Assembly (NCBI GenBank): GCA_017558165.1
Contig: JAFYWE010000093.1
Span: 1-11,340, forward strand
DNA: 11,340 nucleotides
Reading direction: 5' to 3'
DNA from: Bacteroidaceae bacterium
GTDB taxonomy: Bacteria > Bacteroidota > Bacteroidia > Bacteroidales > Bacteroidaceae
Shown: piece by piece, positions 1 to 5,714 of the stretch
Layout: each line of letters opens with the position of its first letter
How positions within the stretch are numbered: the first letter of the stretch is position 1
The notes under the pieces: model-generated
Seen by the model: only the letters and a program-made list of their open reading frames with translations
Databases searched by the model: none
What the model was told of the DNA's origin: nothing
Translations under genes and position numbers: made by a program

Positions 1-1107
1 ACCTTTCTCATTTATTTGGAAAACATTGCCTTGAGTAATATCAGTAATACATACAGGAGTCCCTGACACAAGATTCGAGAAGTCGGCTATACCTGTAAAC
101 GGTTCACTCAATCCCATTAAAGAGAGTGCAGGAATTACCGAACTGCCATTCTCAACCTTAAACTTAGGGATAGTAAACGTAACCTCAGCATACCTTTCAC
201 CGACTTTGTCCCAAACATCTGCATCAAGTTCCGCAAGACACTCTTCTGTAGTCACATCCTCACGAGGCAAAACAACGAAGAAAGAATATTTCTTTGTCTT
301 ACCATAATCCTTGTAAGTAATCTCAAATTTTTCATTCTCATAATATCCGGCATGGAAAACTGATTTCATAAACTCCACCTCCTGCTTACCTGAAACATCG
401 GAATGGAAATAGTCCTTGAAATTATTCTTCTTTTCAAAAGGTTTTTGCCATTCAGCCTTGAAGTAAACAGCATTAATCAACATCAACATTCCATTAGGGT
501 CAAGATGGTTTACTGCATTGTCTATAAGCGAATTTGTCTGCGATGAGCACCAACGGTTTATATATTTCAAGGCACCCGAACTCGAGAAATCGAGAGCCTC
601 GGCTTTGGCATTGTAGTTCTCTATCAACGCAAGGCTGAATTCAGGCTTAATCTCAGAGGAAAGTCTTTTATTCAGCCACAAAGAGTTGGCAAGCTTCACC
701 CTTACGTCCTCGGCAACAAAATCAAGTCCTTCAATCAGTTTCTTATTATAACTGTTTATTTCCTCTATTTCCATTCCATTGTATCCCAGGACGTCGCGAA
801 TCTGCTTAAATGTCGAATCTGCAGCACCGTTCAAAGTCATAGCCAAAGCAACCTGGGCACTATAAGGCGATATGACATAATTGGCGCCCTTGGGCATCGT
901 GCTGTCAACAGCCCTGAAGAAACGGAATGCGAAATCATTGCTTGCATCGGCTACAGCCTCCTCTTCAACAGTAAAAACTACAGGAGTTATAACACGGTGC
1001 TTGCCCGAATCGTTATTATTATTATTGAAAGGATCAATAAGATCACACCCTGCAAGGAGCAATGCAACTGAAAGCATCATCACACTTTTAACAACTCTTA
1101 TTTTCAT
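1..1107 (-). CDS. Lipoprotein serpin (serine/cysteine protease inhibitor), partial at left edge
   Basis: The first 369 residues of a serpin are present; the reading frame stays open to the window edge. A signal peptide with lipobox LLAGC (Cys21) predicts a lipid-anchored cell-envelope protein, followed by an Asn-rich linker. Serpin signatures follow in order: NDFAFRFF (from residue 57), VISPYSAQVALAM (about 78-90), ANSLWLNK, LINAVYFKAEWQKPF (about 210-224) and the breach/shutter part PKFKVENG. The visible part ends at INEKG, exactly where the reactive-centre hinge (usually G-T-E-A-A) begins, so the reactive loop and the protease specificity lie outside. Family knowledge: serpins trap serine or cysteine proteases by a suicide mechanism; in gut or oral Bacteroidota they are thought to protect against host or competitor proteases. 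Codons lean to A/T at third positions (GTT, GAT, TTT) compared with the GC-richer neighbours, which may point to separate ancestry. A promoter lies just upstream. The family call is firm; the target is unknown. Confidence 0.93.
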   Translation of the reverse strand, partial: MKIRVVKSVMMLSVALLLAGCDLIDPFNNNNNDSGKHRVITPVVFTVEEEAVADASNDFAFRFFRAVDSTMPKGANYVISPYSAQVALAMTLNGAADSTFKQIRDVLGYNGMEIEEINSYNKKLIEGLDFVAEDVRVKLANSLWLNKRLSSEIKPEFSLALIENYNAKAEALDFSSSGALKYINRWCSSQTNSLIDNAVNHLDPNGMLMLINAVYFKAEWQKPFEKKNNFKDYFHSDVSGKQEVEFMKSVFHAGYYENEKFEITYKDYGKTKKYSFFVVLPREDVTTEECLAELDADVWDKVGERYAEVTFTIPKFKVENGSSVIPALSLMGLSEPFTGIADFSNLVSGTPVCITDITQGNVFQINEKG

Positions 1108-1136
1108 AGTATCATCAGTTTGTTTTTTGTCTGCGG

Positions 1137-1168
1137 CAAATATATAAATGATTACCTCACACCGCAAA
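1137..1168 (-). promoter_or_regulatory. Predicted Bacteroidota-type promoter of the serpin gene
   Basis: Read on the minus strand, TTTG (1168-1165), a 20-base spacer, then TATATTTG (1144-1137) match the Bacteroidota primary sigma consensus TTTG-N19-21-TAnnTTTG without mismatch. Transcription would begin near 1131, giving a leader of about 25 bases before the ATG at 1107. Confidence 0.7.
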
Positions 1169-1188
1169 CCAAAAAGCATTGAATGTTG

Positions 1189-1220
1189 TTACCCTCGCAT
1201 TTACCCTCATTTACCCTACA
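1189..1220. repeat. Three tandem TTACCCT repeats in the divergent region
   Basis: TTACCCT starts at 1189, 1201 and 1211, that is 12 and 10 bases apart, about one helical turn each. Related copies TTACCTCAC occur at 1152-1160 (inside the serpin promoter spacer) and 1286-1294 (just after the upstream TATATTTG box on the other strand), and TTACC again at 1234. The array sits about 57-90 bases upstream of the predicted serpin start, where an activator would bind. No function is known to me; a transcription-factor site array is an inference. Confidence 0.45.
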
Positions 1221-1262
1221 GACAAACCATTGATTACCAAATATTTTCGCTTTTACTAATTT

Positions 1263-1270
1263 TATATTTG
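1263..1270 (+). promoter_or_regulatory. Possible distal -7 box upstream of the TPR/HTH gene
   Basis: TATATTTG matches the Bacteroidota -7 element, but no TTTG lies at the expected distance upstream. If used, the leader to the ATG at 1420 would be about 140 bases and would include the small inverted repeat CATTGC-ACC-GCAATG (1294-1308). Confidence 0.3.
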
Positions 1271-1365
1271 TGGTAAAAACCGTATTTACCTCACATTGCA
1301 CCGCAATGCATTGGAAAGTACCATTCAGAAAAGGGACGAACGCCTTGAAAAAAGAGTTTGAAGAA

Positions 1366-1397
1366 GTTGGAGAAACTCTCCTTTAGATATACATTTG
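1366..1397 (+). promoter_or_regulatory. Predicted proximal promoter of the TPR/HTH regulator gene
   Basis: GTTG (1366-1369; one base off TTTG), a 20-base spacer, then TACATTTG (1390-1397, full match to TAnnTTTG). Transcription would start near 1404, only about 15 bases before the ATG at 1420; the leader is AG-rich (AAAGAG, AAAAGAAG). Confidence 0.5.
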
Positions 1398-1419
1398 GTG
1401 AACAAAAGAGTAAAAGAAG

Positions 1420-2967
1420 ATGAAAAAACTACTGACCTTCATTATTGCGTTTGCCATTGTAGCGTGCAACAAAGAGAACTGCGTATCGCCACAGCTGCCT
1501 GAGATTGAGCAGCAATGCGACACGGCACCGCATGCCGCATACAGCCGTCTGCTTGAAATTGACAGCGAGAGAGAGCTGCCCAACGAGGTATCAAAGGCAA
1601 AATACGCCCTTCTGCTGACAAAGAGTGCCGACAAGGCATATATACGTCATACATCAGACAGCACAATAAAGAGAGCACTCACCTATTACGAGAGCAAAGG
1701 CAGCACGGCCGAGCTTGCCGAAGCACTGTATTATATGGGCAGTGTATACCGTGACATGTACGACGCACCCAAAGCAGTAATCTGGTACAACAAGGCTATC
1801 GAGACAGCACAAAAGGACGAAAAGCTCAAGAGTTCGATACTCCTTGCACGCATATACAGCCAACTGTCGGAGCTGTATGACTACCAGTTCAACTACACCG
1901 CATCGCTCGATGCGATACGCAAGGCATACGGTATAAAAGAGATGAACAGGAAGATTGATGCCACTGCACTGCATGACATTGCATCGTCCTTCCACAAATG
2001 CGGCAAGATTGACAGCGCTATGCTTTACTACAAGAGGTGCCTGCTCCACATTGAGGGCAACAACCGCATGAGAGAGGACCTCCGATACCTGGGAGTGATG
2101 CTATATTTTTTCAGTTCCATAGGCGAAGACGACTACGCAAGGCGATGCCTTGGATTCATAGACCGCTACAGCATGGAGCAGGTGCCCGACAACGTACTAT
2201 CGAACAAGGCATACTGGTTCGAGAAGCAAGGGATGAACGACTCTGCCGTATACTATTACAGAAAGCATCTTGAAGTGACAGACAACTGCTACAAGAAGCG
2301 CGACATCATGGGCAAGCTGTACAACATATACAGGAACGATGGTAATAGCGACGCGGCAATGGAGGTTGCCGACAAGTACATGCTATACAACGACAGCGTG
2401 AGCATGATAATGCAAAACGCCGAGACTGCGAACGCCGACAACCATTACCGCTACAGCGTGAATGCCGAGAGGGAGAGAGAACTTGGCGAGAAGGCGGCAA
2501 GAGCCGACCTCCTGAGCTGGATAATCGCCACCGTGTCGCTGGCACTGACCATTGCCGCATACTTCATCTACCGCATTGCAGGCAAGTACCGCAAATTGTG
2601 GCAGAAGCACAGGAATCTTGAGCAGAGTGTGATGAACGACAAGAAGAGGAAAGCACAGATTGCGCTTGACACGTCTGACATCAGGAACGAGTTCAAGGAA
2701 CTGGCAGCCTGTGGCATGAAACCCAAGCAGTACATGACAGAGGAGTTACAGAGCTCGGTTGACAAGGAGTACCCAACGTTCAAGGAGAGGATACTGGAAG
2801 CGTGGCCCGACATACCGGCCGATGACCTCATGTTCCTTTACCAGATAAAACTTGGAATAAGCTATGCCGAGATTGCAAGGATAAGAGGCTGTGCGCCGTC
2901 GGGCATAACAAAGAGAAGGCACAGGATCGAGAAGCGACTCGGTTGCGGCATCAATGATATAATGTAG
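1420..2967 (+). CDS. Membrane-anchored TPR / helix-turn-helix transcriptional regulator
   Basis: A 515-residue protein of a type frequent in Bacteroidota. The N-terminus is a signal sequence ending in AIVAC (Cys16), a lipobox. Residues about 90-330 are helical repeats with TPR character (for example EALYYMGSVYRDMYDAPKAV, then repeated YYKR/YYRK helices). A single membrane segment follows at about 364-387 (SWIIATVSLALTIAAYFIY), then a basic, coiled-coil-like stretch and a C-terminal helix-turn-helix of the LuxR/sigma-4 kind at about 468-507 (ISYAEIARIRGCAPSGITKR). This predicts sensing repeats in the periplasm and a DNA-binding domain in the cytoplasm, a one-component transmembrane regulator; that topology is inferred. 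The signal it senses cannot be read from sequence. It is divergent from the serpin gene and ends in a strong terminator, so it is monocistronic. The serpin gene is a plausible target, but this rests on context only. Confidence 0.85.
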   Translation: MKKLLTFIIAFAIVACNKENCVSPQLPEIEQQCDTAPHAAYSRLLEIDSERELPNEVSKAKYALLLTKSADKAYIRHTSDSTIKRALTYYESKGSTAELAEALYYMGSVYRDMYDAPKAVIWYNKAIETAQKDEKLKSSILLARIYSQLSELYDYQFNYTASLDAIRKAYGIKEMNRKIDATALHDIASSFHKCGKIDSAMLYYKRCLLHIEGNNRMREDLRYLGVMLYFFSSIGEDDYARRCLGFIDRYSMEQVPDNVLSNKAYWFEKQGMNDSAVYYYRKHLEVTDNCYKKRDIMGKLYNIYRNDGNSDAAMEVADKYMLYNDSVSMIMQNAETANADNHYRYSVNAERERELGEKAARADLLSWIIATVSLALTIAAYFIYRIAGKYRKLWQKHRNLEQSVMNDKKRKAQIALDTSDIRNEFKELAACGMKPKQYMTEELQSSVDKEYPTFKERILEAWPDIPADDLMFLYQIKLGISYAEIARIRGCAPSGITKRRHRIEKRLGCGINDIM

Positions 2968-3010
2968 TATAATGCAATCGCAGCCCTGAAAGGTTGCGAT
3001 TGCATTATAC
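2967..3010. terminator. Bidirectional hairpin terminator between convergent genes
   Basis: A perfect 16-base inverted repeat (2967-2982 with 2995-3010) can extend by three pairs, one of them G-U, to 19 pairs around a six-base loop CTGAAA. It begins at the last base of the TAG stop of the TPR/HTH gene and ends 8 bases before the birA stop. The stem ends TATAA on one arm and TTATA on the other, so it is symmetric and could end transcripts from both sides. Confidence 0.85.
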
Positions 3011-3018
3011 CATACAGT

Positions 3019-3777
3019 TTACCCCATCGGTTGCTCTACTTCCTTGAAGGCGTAGCGCGAGAGCGTTCCGTCACTGCGACGCAGGAGCAGGTGCCCGTCG
3101 GGCTCAGTACCCTCTACCGTTGCCATAAAAGGACCTTGCGCGTCTACAAAGTGACGTTCCTCGCCAATGCCCAAAAGCAACTCCTTATATTCCGTTGCAA
3201 CGGCATCGGCTTCGCCAGTACAGATTCCTGTATAATAACGGCTGAAACATTCGATGACATCACACATTACATCATCAACGGGAAATTCCTTGCCCAAAAG
3301 CATCTTCATCGAGACCGGTATCCTGTCCATTGCGGGGAAATCGCTCTGGTTAACATTGAGCCCGATGCCGATGATAGCCTGCTCTACGCAGGAGGCTGAA
3401 TAGTCAAGCTCTACAAGAATACCCGCGAGTTTACGGTTGCCTACATATATATCATTAGGCCATTTGAGCCTTGCATCTATGCCATAGCGCGCCATTGCCG
3501 AGTGTATTGCCACCGCCACGGCCTGCGACAGCAAGAACTGACGGCAGACCTGGAGCGACTGCCCGGGACGCACCACAAGCGTAAGCAACAGGTTCTCACC
3601 AGCCAGGGAGTTCCACACGTTACCGCGCTGTCCACGACCCGCCGTCTGGTGCCTTGCAGTGACAGCAACCAGTTCCTTGTCGCCGGCCTCACGCCACAGA
3701 GACACGGCCTCATCGCGTGCATAGCGGTTGGTGGAGTCAATGACGTCAAGACGCTTTATATATACATTACAGTCCAT
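3019..3777 (-). CDS. birA: Biotin--[biotin carboxyl-carrier protein] ligase, short form without HTH
   Basis: This 252-residue enzyme activates biotin with ATP to biotinyl-AMP and attaches it to a lysine of biotin-dependent carboxylases and decarboxylases. Visible signatures: VIDSTNRYA (12-20), TAGRGQRGNVW with the GRGxRG nucleotide/biotin loop at 47-52, KWPND at 105-109 and RKLAGILVE with the conserved lysine K116. The small C-terminal SH3-like domain follows. No N-terminal winged-helix domain is present, so unlike E. coli BirA it should not act as the biotin-operon repressor (group I type). It is the last gene of the leftward yraN - MmcQ/YjbR - birA run. Its ATG lies inside the end of the upstream gene (11-base overlap), which suggests translational coupling. 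Confidence 0.95.
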   Translation of the reverse strand: MDCNVYIKRLDVIDSTNRYARDEAVSLWREAGDKELVAVTARHQTAGRGQRGNVWNSLAGENLLLTLVVRPGQSLQVCRQFLLSQAVAVAIHSAMARYGIDARLKWPNDIYVGNRKLAGILVELDYSASCVEQAIIGIGLNVNQSDFPAMDRIPVSMKMLLGKEFPVDDVMCDVIECFSRYYTGICTGEADAVATEYKELLLGIGEERHFVDAQGPFMATVEGTEPDGHLLLRRSDGTLSRYAFKEVEQPMG

Positions 3778-4114
3778 ACTTTATTCTGGTTTTCTTCGGG
3801 AGTTTCCTTATGACCTCCTCATATGAATGGTCTACAAGAGAAAAGAAGAGATCATCATCAAGAGCGGCTATATCCAACTGGTTCCAATAGCGCTTGTTCA
3901 TGTGCCACGCCGGCTGTATCTGCGGATAGCGGTCACGTAGTTCAATGGCATAGTCGGCATTGCACTTGACGCAGAACCACTTGGTATTAACAAGGTCCAC
4001 AATGGCGAAGATCTTGTTCTCGACCCTGAATGCCAACGTGGTCTCATCGAACGGAAAATCCTCGGTGGCATTCATCTTTGAAAGGCAGTATATGCGCGCG
4101 TCCTCAATGTTCAT
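3767..4114 (-). CDS. MmcQ/YjbR family protein
   Basis: A 115-residue protein when started at the ATG at 4112-4114 (MNIEDARIYC); an in-frame ATG at 4156 would overlap the upstream gene and add 14 residues not expected for the family. The MmcQ/YjbR pattern is clear: EDFPFDETTLAFRVENKIFA near the N-terminus, then VKCNADYAIELRDRYP, then PAWHMNKRYWNQLDI, and a C-terminal SYEEVIRKLPKKTR. Family members are small cytoplasmic proteins with a double-wing fold and were proposed to bind DNA; the biological role is not established. It starts 13 bases after the yraN stop and overlaps the birA start by 11 bases, so the three genes are very likely co-transcribed. Confidence 0.88.
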   Translation of the reverse strand: MNIEDARIYCLSKMNATEDFPFDETTLAFRVENKIFAIVDLVNTKWFCVKCNADYAIELRDRYPQIQPAWHMNKRYWNQLDIAALDDDLFFSLVDHSYEEVIRKLPKKTRIKYGL

Positions 4115-4127
4115 AACAAAATGGATT

Positions 4128-4490
4128 TTACCAGGATGGCGTGAAGGCATCCTCAATATGCTCTATGGTGTATGGCTCACAACTGCCTATTACCGTGATA
4201 ACATCGAAACGGAACTTGAGGTCAATCTTGTATTTGAGGATATACGCCTGGGCCGCAGAGATGAGATACTCTATCTTGCGGTCATCGACGGCATCCTCGG
4301 CATTACCGTACCTCTCGCTGGTACGGCTCTTCACCTCGACAAAGACAAGCGTGTCGCGCTCCTTGGCAATGAGGTCAATCTCCTTGTGCCCCGAACGCCA
4401 ATTGTAATGCAGCACCGCATAGCCCTTGTCGAGCAGATAACGCGATGCAAGCATCTCACCCTTGTTTCCTAACAGATTATGTTGAGCCAT
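4128..4490 (-). CDS. yraN: YraN family (UPF0102) putative endonuclease
   Basis: A 120-residue protein when started at ATG 4488-4490 (MAQHNLLGNKGE). An in-frame ATG at 4532 lies upstream of the predicted transcription start and would add 14 residues outside the family alignment, so I reject it. The RecB/PD-(D/E)XK-like nuclease core is visible: GE at 11-12, a central EIDLI with E37 and D39, and FVEVKSR with E52 and K54, which together form the usual metal site. YraN proteins are small and found in most bacteria; a part in DNA or Holliday-junction processing has been suggested but is not settled. It is the first gene of a leftward three-gene run. Confidence 0.9.
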   Translation of the reverse strand: MAQHNLLGNKGEMLASRYLLDKGYAVLHYNWRSGHKEIDLIAKERDTLVFVEVKSRTSERYGNAEDAVDDRKIEYLISAAQAYILKYKIDLKFRFDVITVIGSCEPYTIEHIEDAFTPSW

Positions 4491-4518
4491 ACGAGCTGTT
4501 GATTTGCCTAATTTTCGG

Positions 4519-4550
4519 CGAAGATAGTGCAAGAGGCAAGTAAAAGCAAA
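4519..4550 (-). promoter_or_regulatory. Predicted promoter of the yraN operon
   Basis: On the minus strand: TTTG (4550-4547), a 20-base spacer, TATCTTCG (4526-4519; one mismatch to TAnnTTTG). Start of transcription would be near 4512, about 22 bases before the chosen yraN ATG at 4490. This supports the shorter yraN start. Confidence 0.55.
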
Positions 4551-4557
4551 TGAAAAA

Positions 4558-4589
4558 CTTGCTTTTCGTAACGATATGGACTATTTTTG
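4558..4589 (+). promoter_or_regulatory. Predicted promoter of the RHH-like gene and tadA
   Basis: CTTG (4558-4561; one base off TTTG), a 20-base spacer, TATTTTTG (4582-4589, full match to TAnnTTTG). Transcription would start near 4596, about 19 bases before the ATG at 4615. Its -33 box lies 8 bases from that of the divergent yraN promoter, so the two polymerases may compete. Confidence 0.6.
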
Positions 4590-4614
4590 CAACAAGAACA
4601 CGTAAAACACTCCC

Positions 4615-4854
4615 ATGAGCGCGAAGAAGACAAAAGCCCCGAAGGCAACGACCACACGCACACAACCGGTGCGTCATCAGCGCGTCGTGTGCCTTGTGAG
4701 CGAGGAGGAGATGAGAATCATTGACGATTACCTCAAGAAATACCGCATCAGCAACAAGAGCAACTGGATGCGCGAGACCCTGCTCTCATTCATCTACAAA
4801 AACCTTGACGAGGACTACCCCACACTGTTCGGCGAACATGATATGCGCCGCTAA
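4615..4854 (+). CDS. Small ribbon-helix-helix-like protein of unknown function
   Basis: A 79-residue basic protein. The first 23 residues are rich in Lys, Thr and Arg and look disordered. From residue 24 the layout fits a ribbon-helix-helix fold: a short strand (RVVCLVS, 24-29), a helix (EEEMRIIDDYLKKYRI), a turn (SNKS) and a second amphipathic helix (NWMRETLLSFIYKNL). RHH proteins bind DNA as dimers, and plasmid mobilisation accessory proteins of Bacteroidota have a similar shape, but no other mobilisation gene is seen here. The gene has its own predicted promoter and is followed after 5 bases by tadA, so the two are probably co-transcribed. It could be a regulator of this pair or of the divergent yraN operon; that is speculation. 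Its reality is well supported by promoter, spacing and coding character; its function is not. Confidence 0.75.
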   Translation: MSAKKTKAPKATTTRTQPVRHQRVVCLVSEEEMRIIDDYLKKYRISNKSNWMRETLLSFIYKNLDEDYPTLFGEHDMRR

Positions 4855-4859
4855 AGGAC

Positions 4860-5291
4860 ATGACAGACATTGAATACATGAAAATGGCACTTGCCGAGGC
4901 ACAGAAAGCCTTTGAGAAGGACGAGGTACCCATTGGCGCGATTGTAGTGTGCAAGGGGCGCATAATAGCGCGCGCGCATAACCTTACCGAGATGCTCAAC
5001 GACGTGACCGCGCATGCCGAGATGCAGGCCATCACTGCAGCAGCCACCAACATCGGCGGCAAATACCTGAATGATTGTACTTTATACGTAACCGTAGAAC
5101 CCTGCCCCATGTGTGCAGGAGCGATAGCATGGTCGCAGTTGGGAAAGCTTGTATATGGAGCCGAGGATGAGAAACGTGGCTACCACAGATATGCGCCCGA
5201 TGTGCTCCATCCAAAGACAGAGGTTGTGAGAGGCGTGTGTGCCGACGAGGCCACAGCACTCATGAAAAGATTCTTTGCAAACAAGCGATAA
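4860..5291 (+). CDS. tadA: tRNA adenosine(34) deaminase TadA
   Basis: A 143-residue zinc deaminase that converts adenosine to inosine at the wobble position (A34) of tRNA-Arg(ACG), so that one tRNA can read CGU, CGC and CGA. The cytidine/deoxycytidylate deaminase core is complete: VPIGAIVV at 23-30, the TAHAEMQAI motif with zinc ligand H52 and catalytic E54, and VEPCPMCAGAI with zinc ligands C82 and C85. The C-terminal part (KRFF) matches the family and the length is normal for TadA. It starts 5 bases after the stop of the RHH-like gene, with AAAGGA just before the ATG. Guanine or cytosine deaminases share the fold, but the EPCPMCAGAI form and size favour TadA. Confidence 0.94.
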   Translation: MTDIEYMKMALAEAQKAFEKDEVPIGAIVVCKGRIIARAHNLTEMLNDVTAHAEMQAITAAATNIGGKYLNDCTLYVTVEPCPMCAGAIAWSQLGKLVYGAEDEKRGYHRYAPDVLHPKTEVVRGVCADEATALMKRFFANKR

Positions 5292-5316
5292 CAGGCAATC
5301 ACAAAAGGCGAGGATC

Positions 5317-5344
5317 TTTCACTTTTCCGTTTTCACCTTTCCGT
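5317..5344. repeat. Tandem 14-base repeat in a convergent intergenic gap
   Basis: TTTCACTTTTCCGT (5317-5330) is followed directly by TTTCACCTTTCCGT (5331-5344), one mismatch. It fills about half of the 58-base gap between the stops of tadA and the DUF4834 gene. I see no stable hairpin terminator in this gap. Confidence 0.6.
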
Positions 5345-5349
5345 TTGCA

Positions 5350-5619
5350 TCAATCCTTAATCTCCTCAAAATCGACGTACTCGCCCTCATTCTTCTCGAA
5401 GAGGACCTTTTTCTCACCGTCTTTCTTTTTCCCGTGACCTTTCTCTTTCCATTGCTTTCCGGTACCCCCTGTCTGCCAGGTGGTACGCTGGGTATTATCG
5501 GTACGCTTGCGTCCGAAGCCGAACAACGACACCACTCTCATTATAAGCGAGAGTATCATTGAAGGCACAAGTATAATAAGGAATAATCCCAGGAACAGGA
5601 TTAGGAATAACATAGACAT
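5350..5619 (-). CDS. DUF4834-like small membrane protein
   Basis: An 89-residue protein. The N-terminus is one strongly hydrophobic segment (about residues 3-30: LFLILFLGLFLIILVPSM and onward), followed by a FGFGRKR turn and a long, hydrophilic, Lys/Gly-rich tail (TGGTGKQWKEKGHGKKKDGEKK) that ends in an acidic EGEYVDFEEIKD. This layout matches the Bacteroidota-specific DUF4834 family, which has no assigned function; members are commonly found beside phospholipid synthesis genes. Predicted topology is a single-pass inner-membrane protein with a cytoplasmic tail. It lies 95 bases downstream of pssA in the same direction, with a large hairpin between them. The start may be Met1 (5619) or Met3 (5613). 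Confidence 0.8.
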   Translation of the reverse strand: MSMLFLILFLGLFLIILVPSMILSLIMRVVSLFGFGRKRTDNTQRTTWQTGGTGKQWKEKGHGKKKDGEKKVLFEKNEGEYVDFEEIKD

Positions 5620-5634
5620 ATTATCTTTAGATTA

Positions 5635-5680
5635 AACATATTTCCTCCTTATGTGAGAACACATATAAGGAGGAAATGTT
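5635..5680 (-). promoter_or_regulatory. Imperfect inverted repeat holding a sequestered strong Shine-Dalgarno
   Basis: Two 21-base arms (5635-5655 and 5660-5680) pair around a four-base loop AGAA. An 11-pair perfect core (TTTCCTCCTTA with TAAGGAGGAAA) is flanked by 4-pair helices and two 2-base bulges. On the minus strand, between pssA and the DUF4834 gene, the second arm reads AAGGAGG and the first arm reads CCTCCTT, so the Shine-Dalgarno-like sequence is paired in the folded RNA. It may be a terminator or attenuator after pssA or a translational switch; no clean U-run follows, which makes a simple terminator less certain. Confidence 0.6.
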
Positions 5681-5714
5681 GAATTTATGGTGCAGAATGC
5701 ACTTAATTGAAAAA

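Noticed and set aside
881..1147. Plus-strand frame of 88 codons opposite the serpin
   Set aside because: It is the complement of the serpin signal peptide and N-terminal domain, which have clear motifs on the minus strand.
3960..4472. Plus-strand frame of 170 codons across the MmcQ/YjbR and yraN genes
   Set aside because: It is antisense to two genes with clear family motifs and shows no recognisable domain.
4488..4532. Extended yraN start at 4532
   Set aside because: The extra 14 residues fall upstream of the predicted transcription start and before the usual family N-terminus (GNKGE).
4615..4854. Reading the RHH-like gene as a sign of a mobile element or toxin-antitoxin pair
   Set aside because: No relaxase, integrase, toxin or terminal repeat is nearby; the partner gene is housekeeping tadA.
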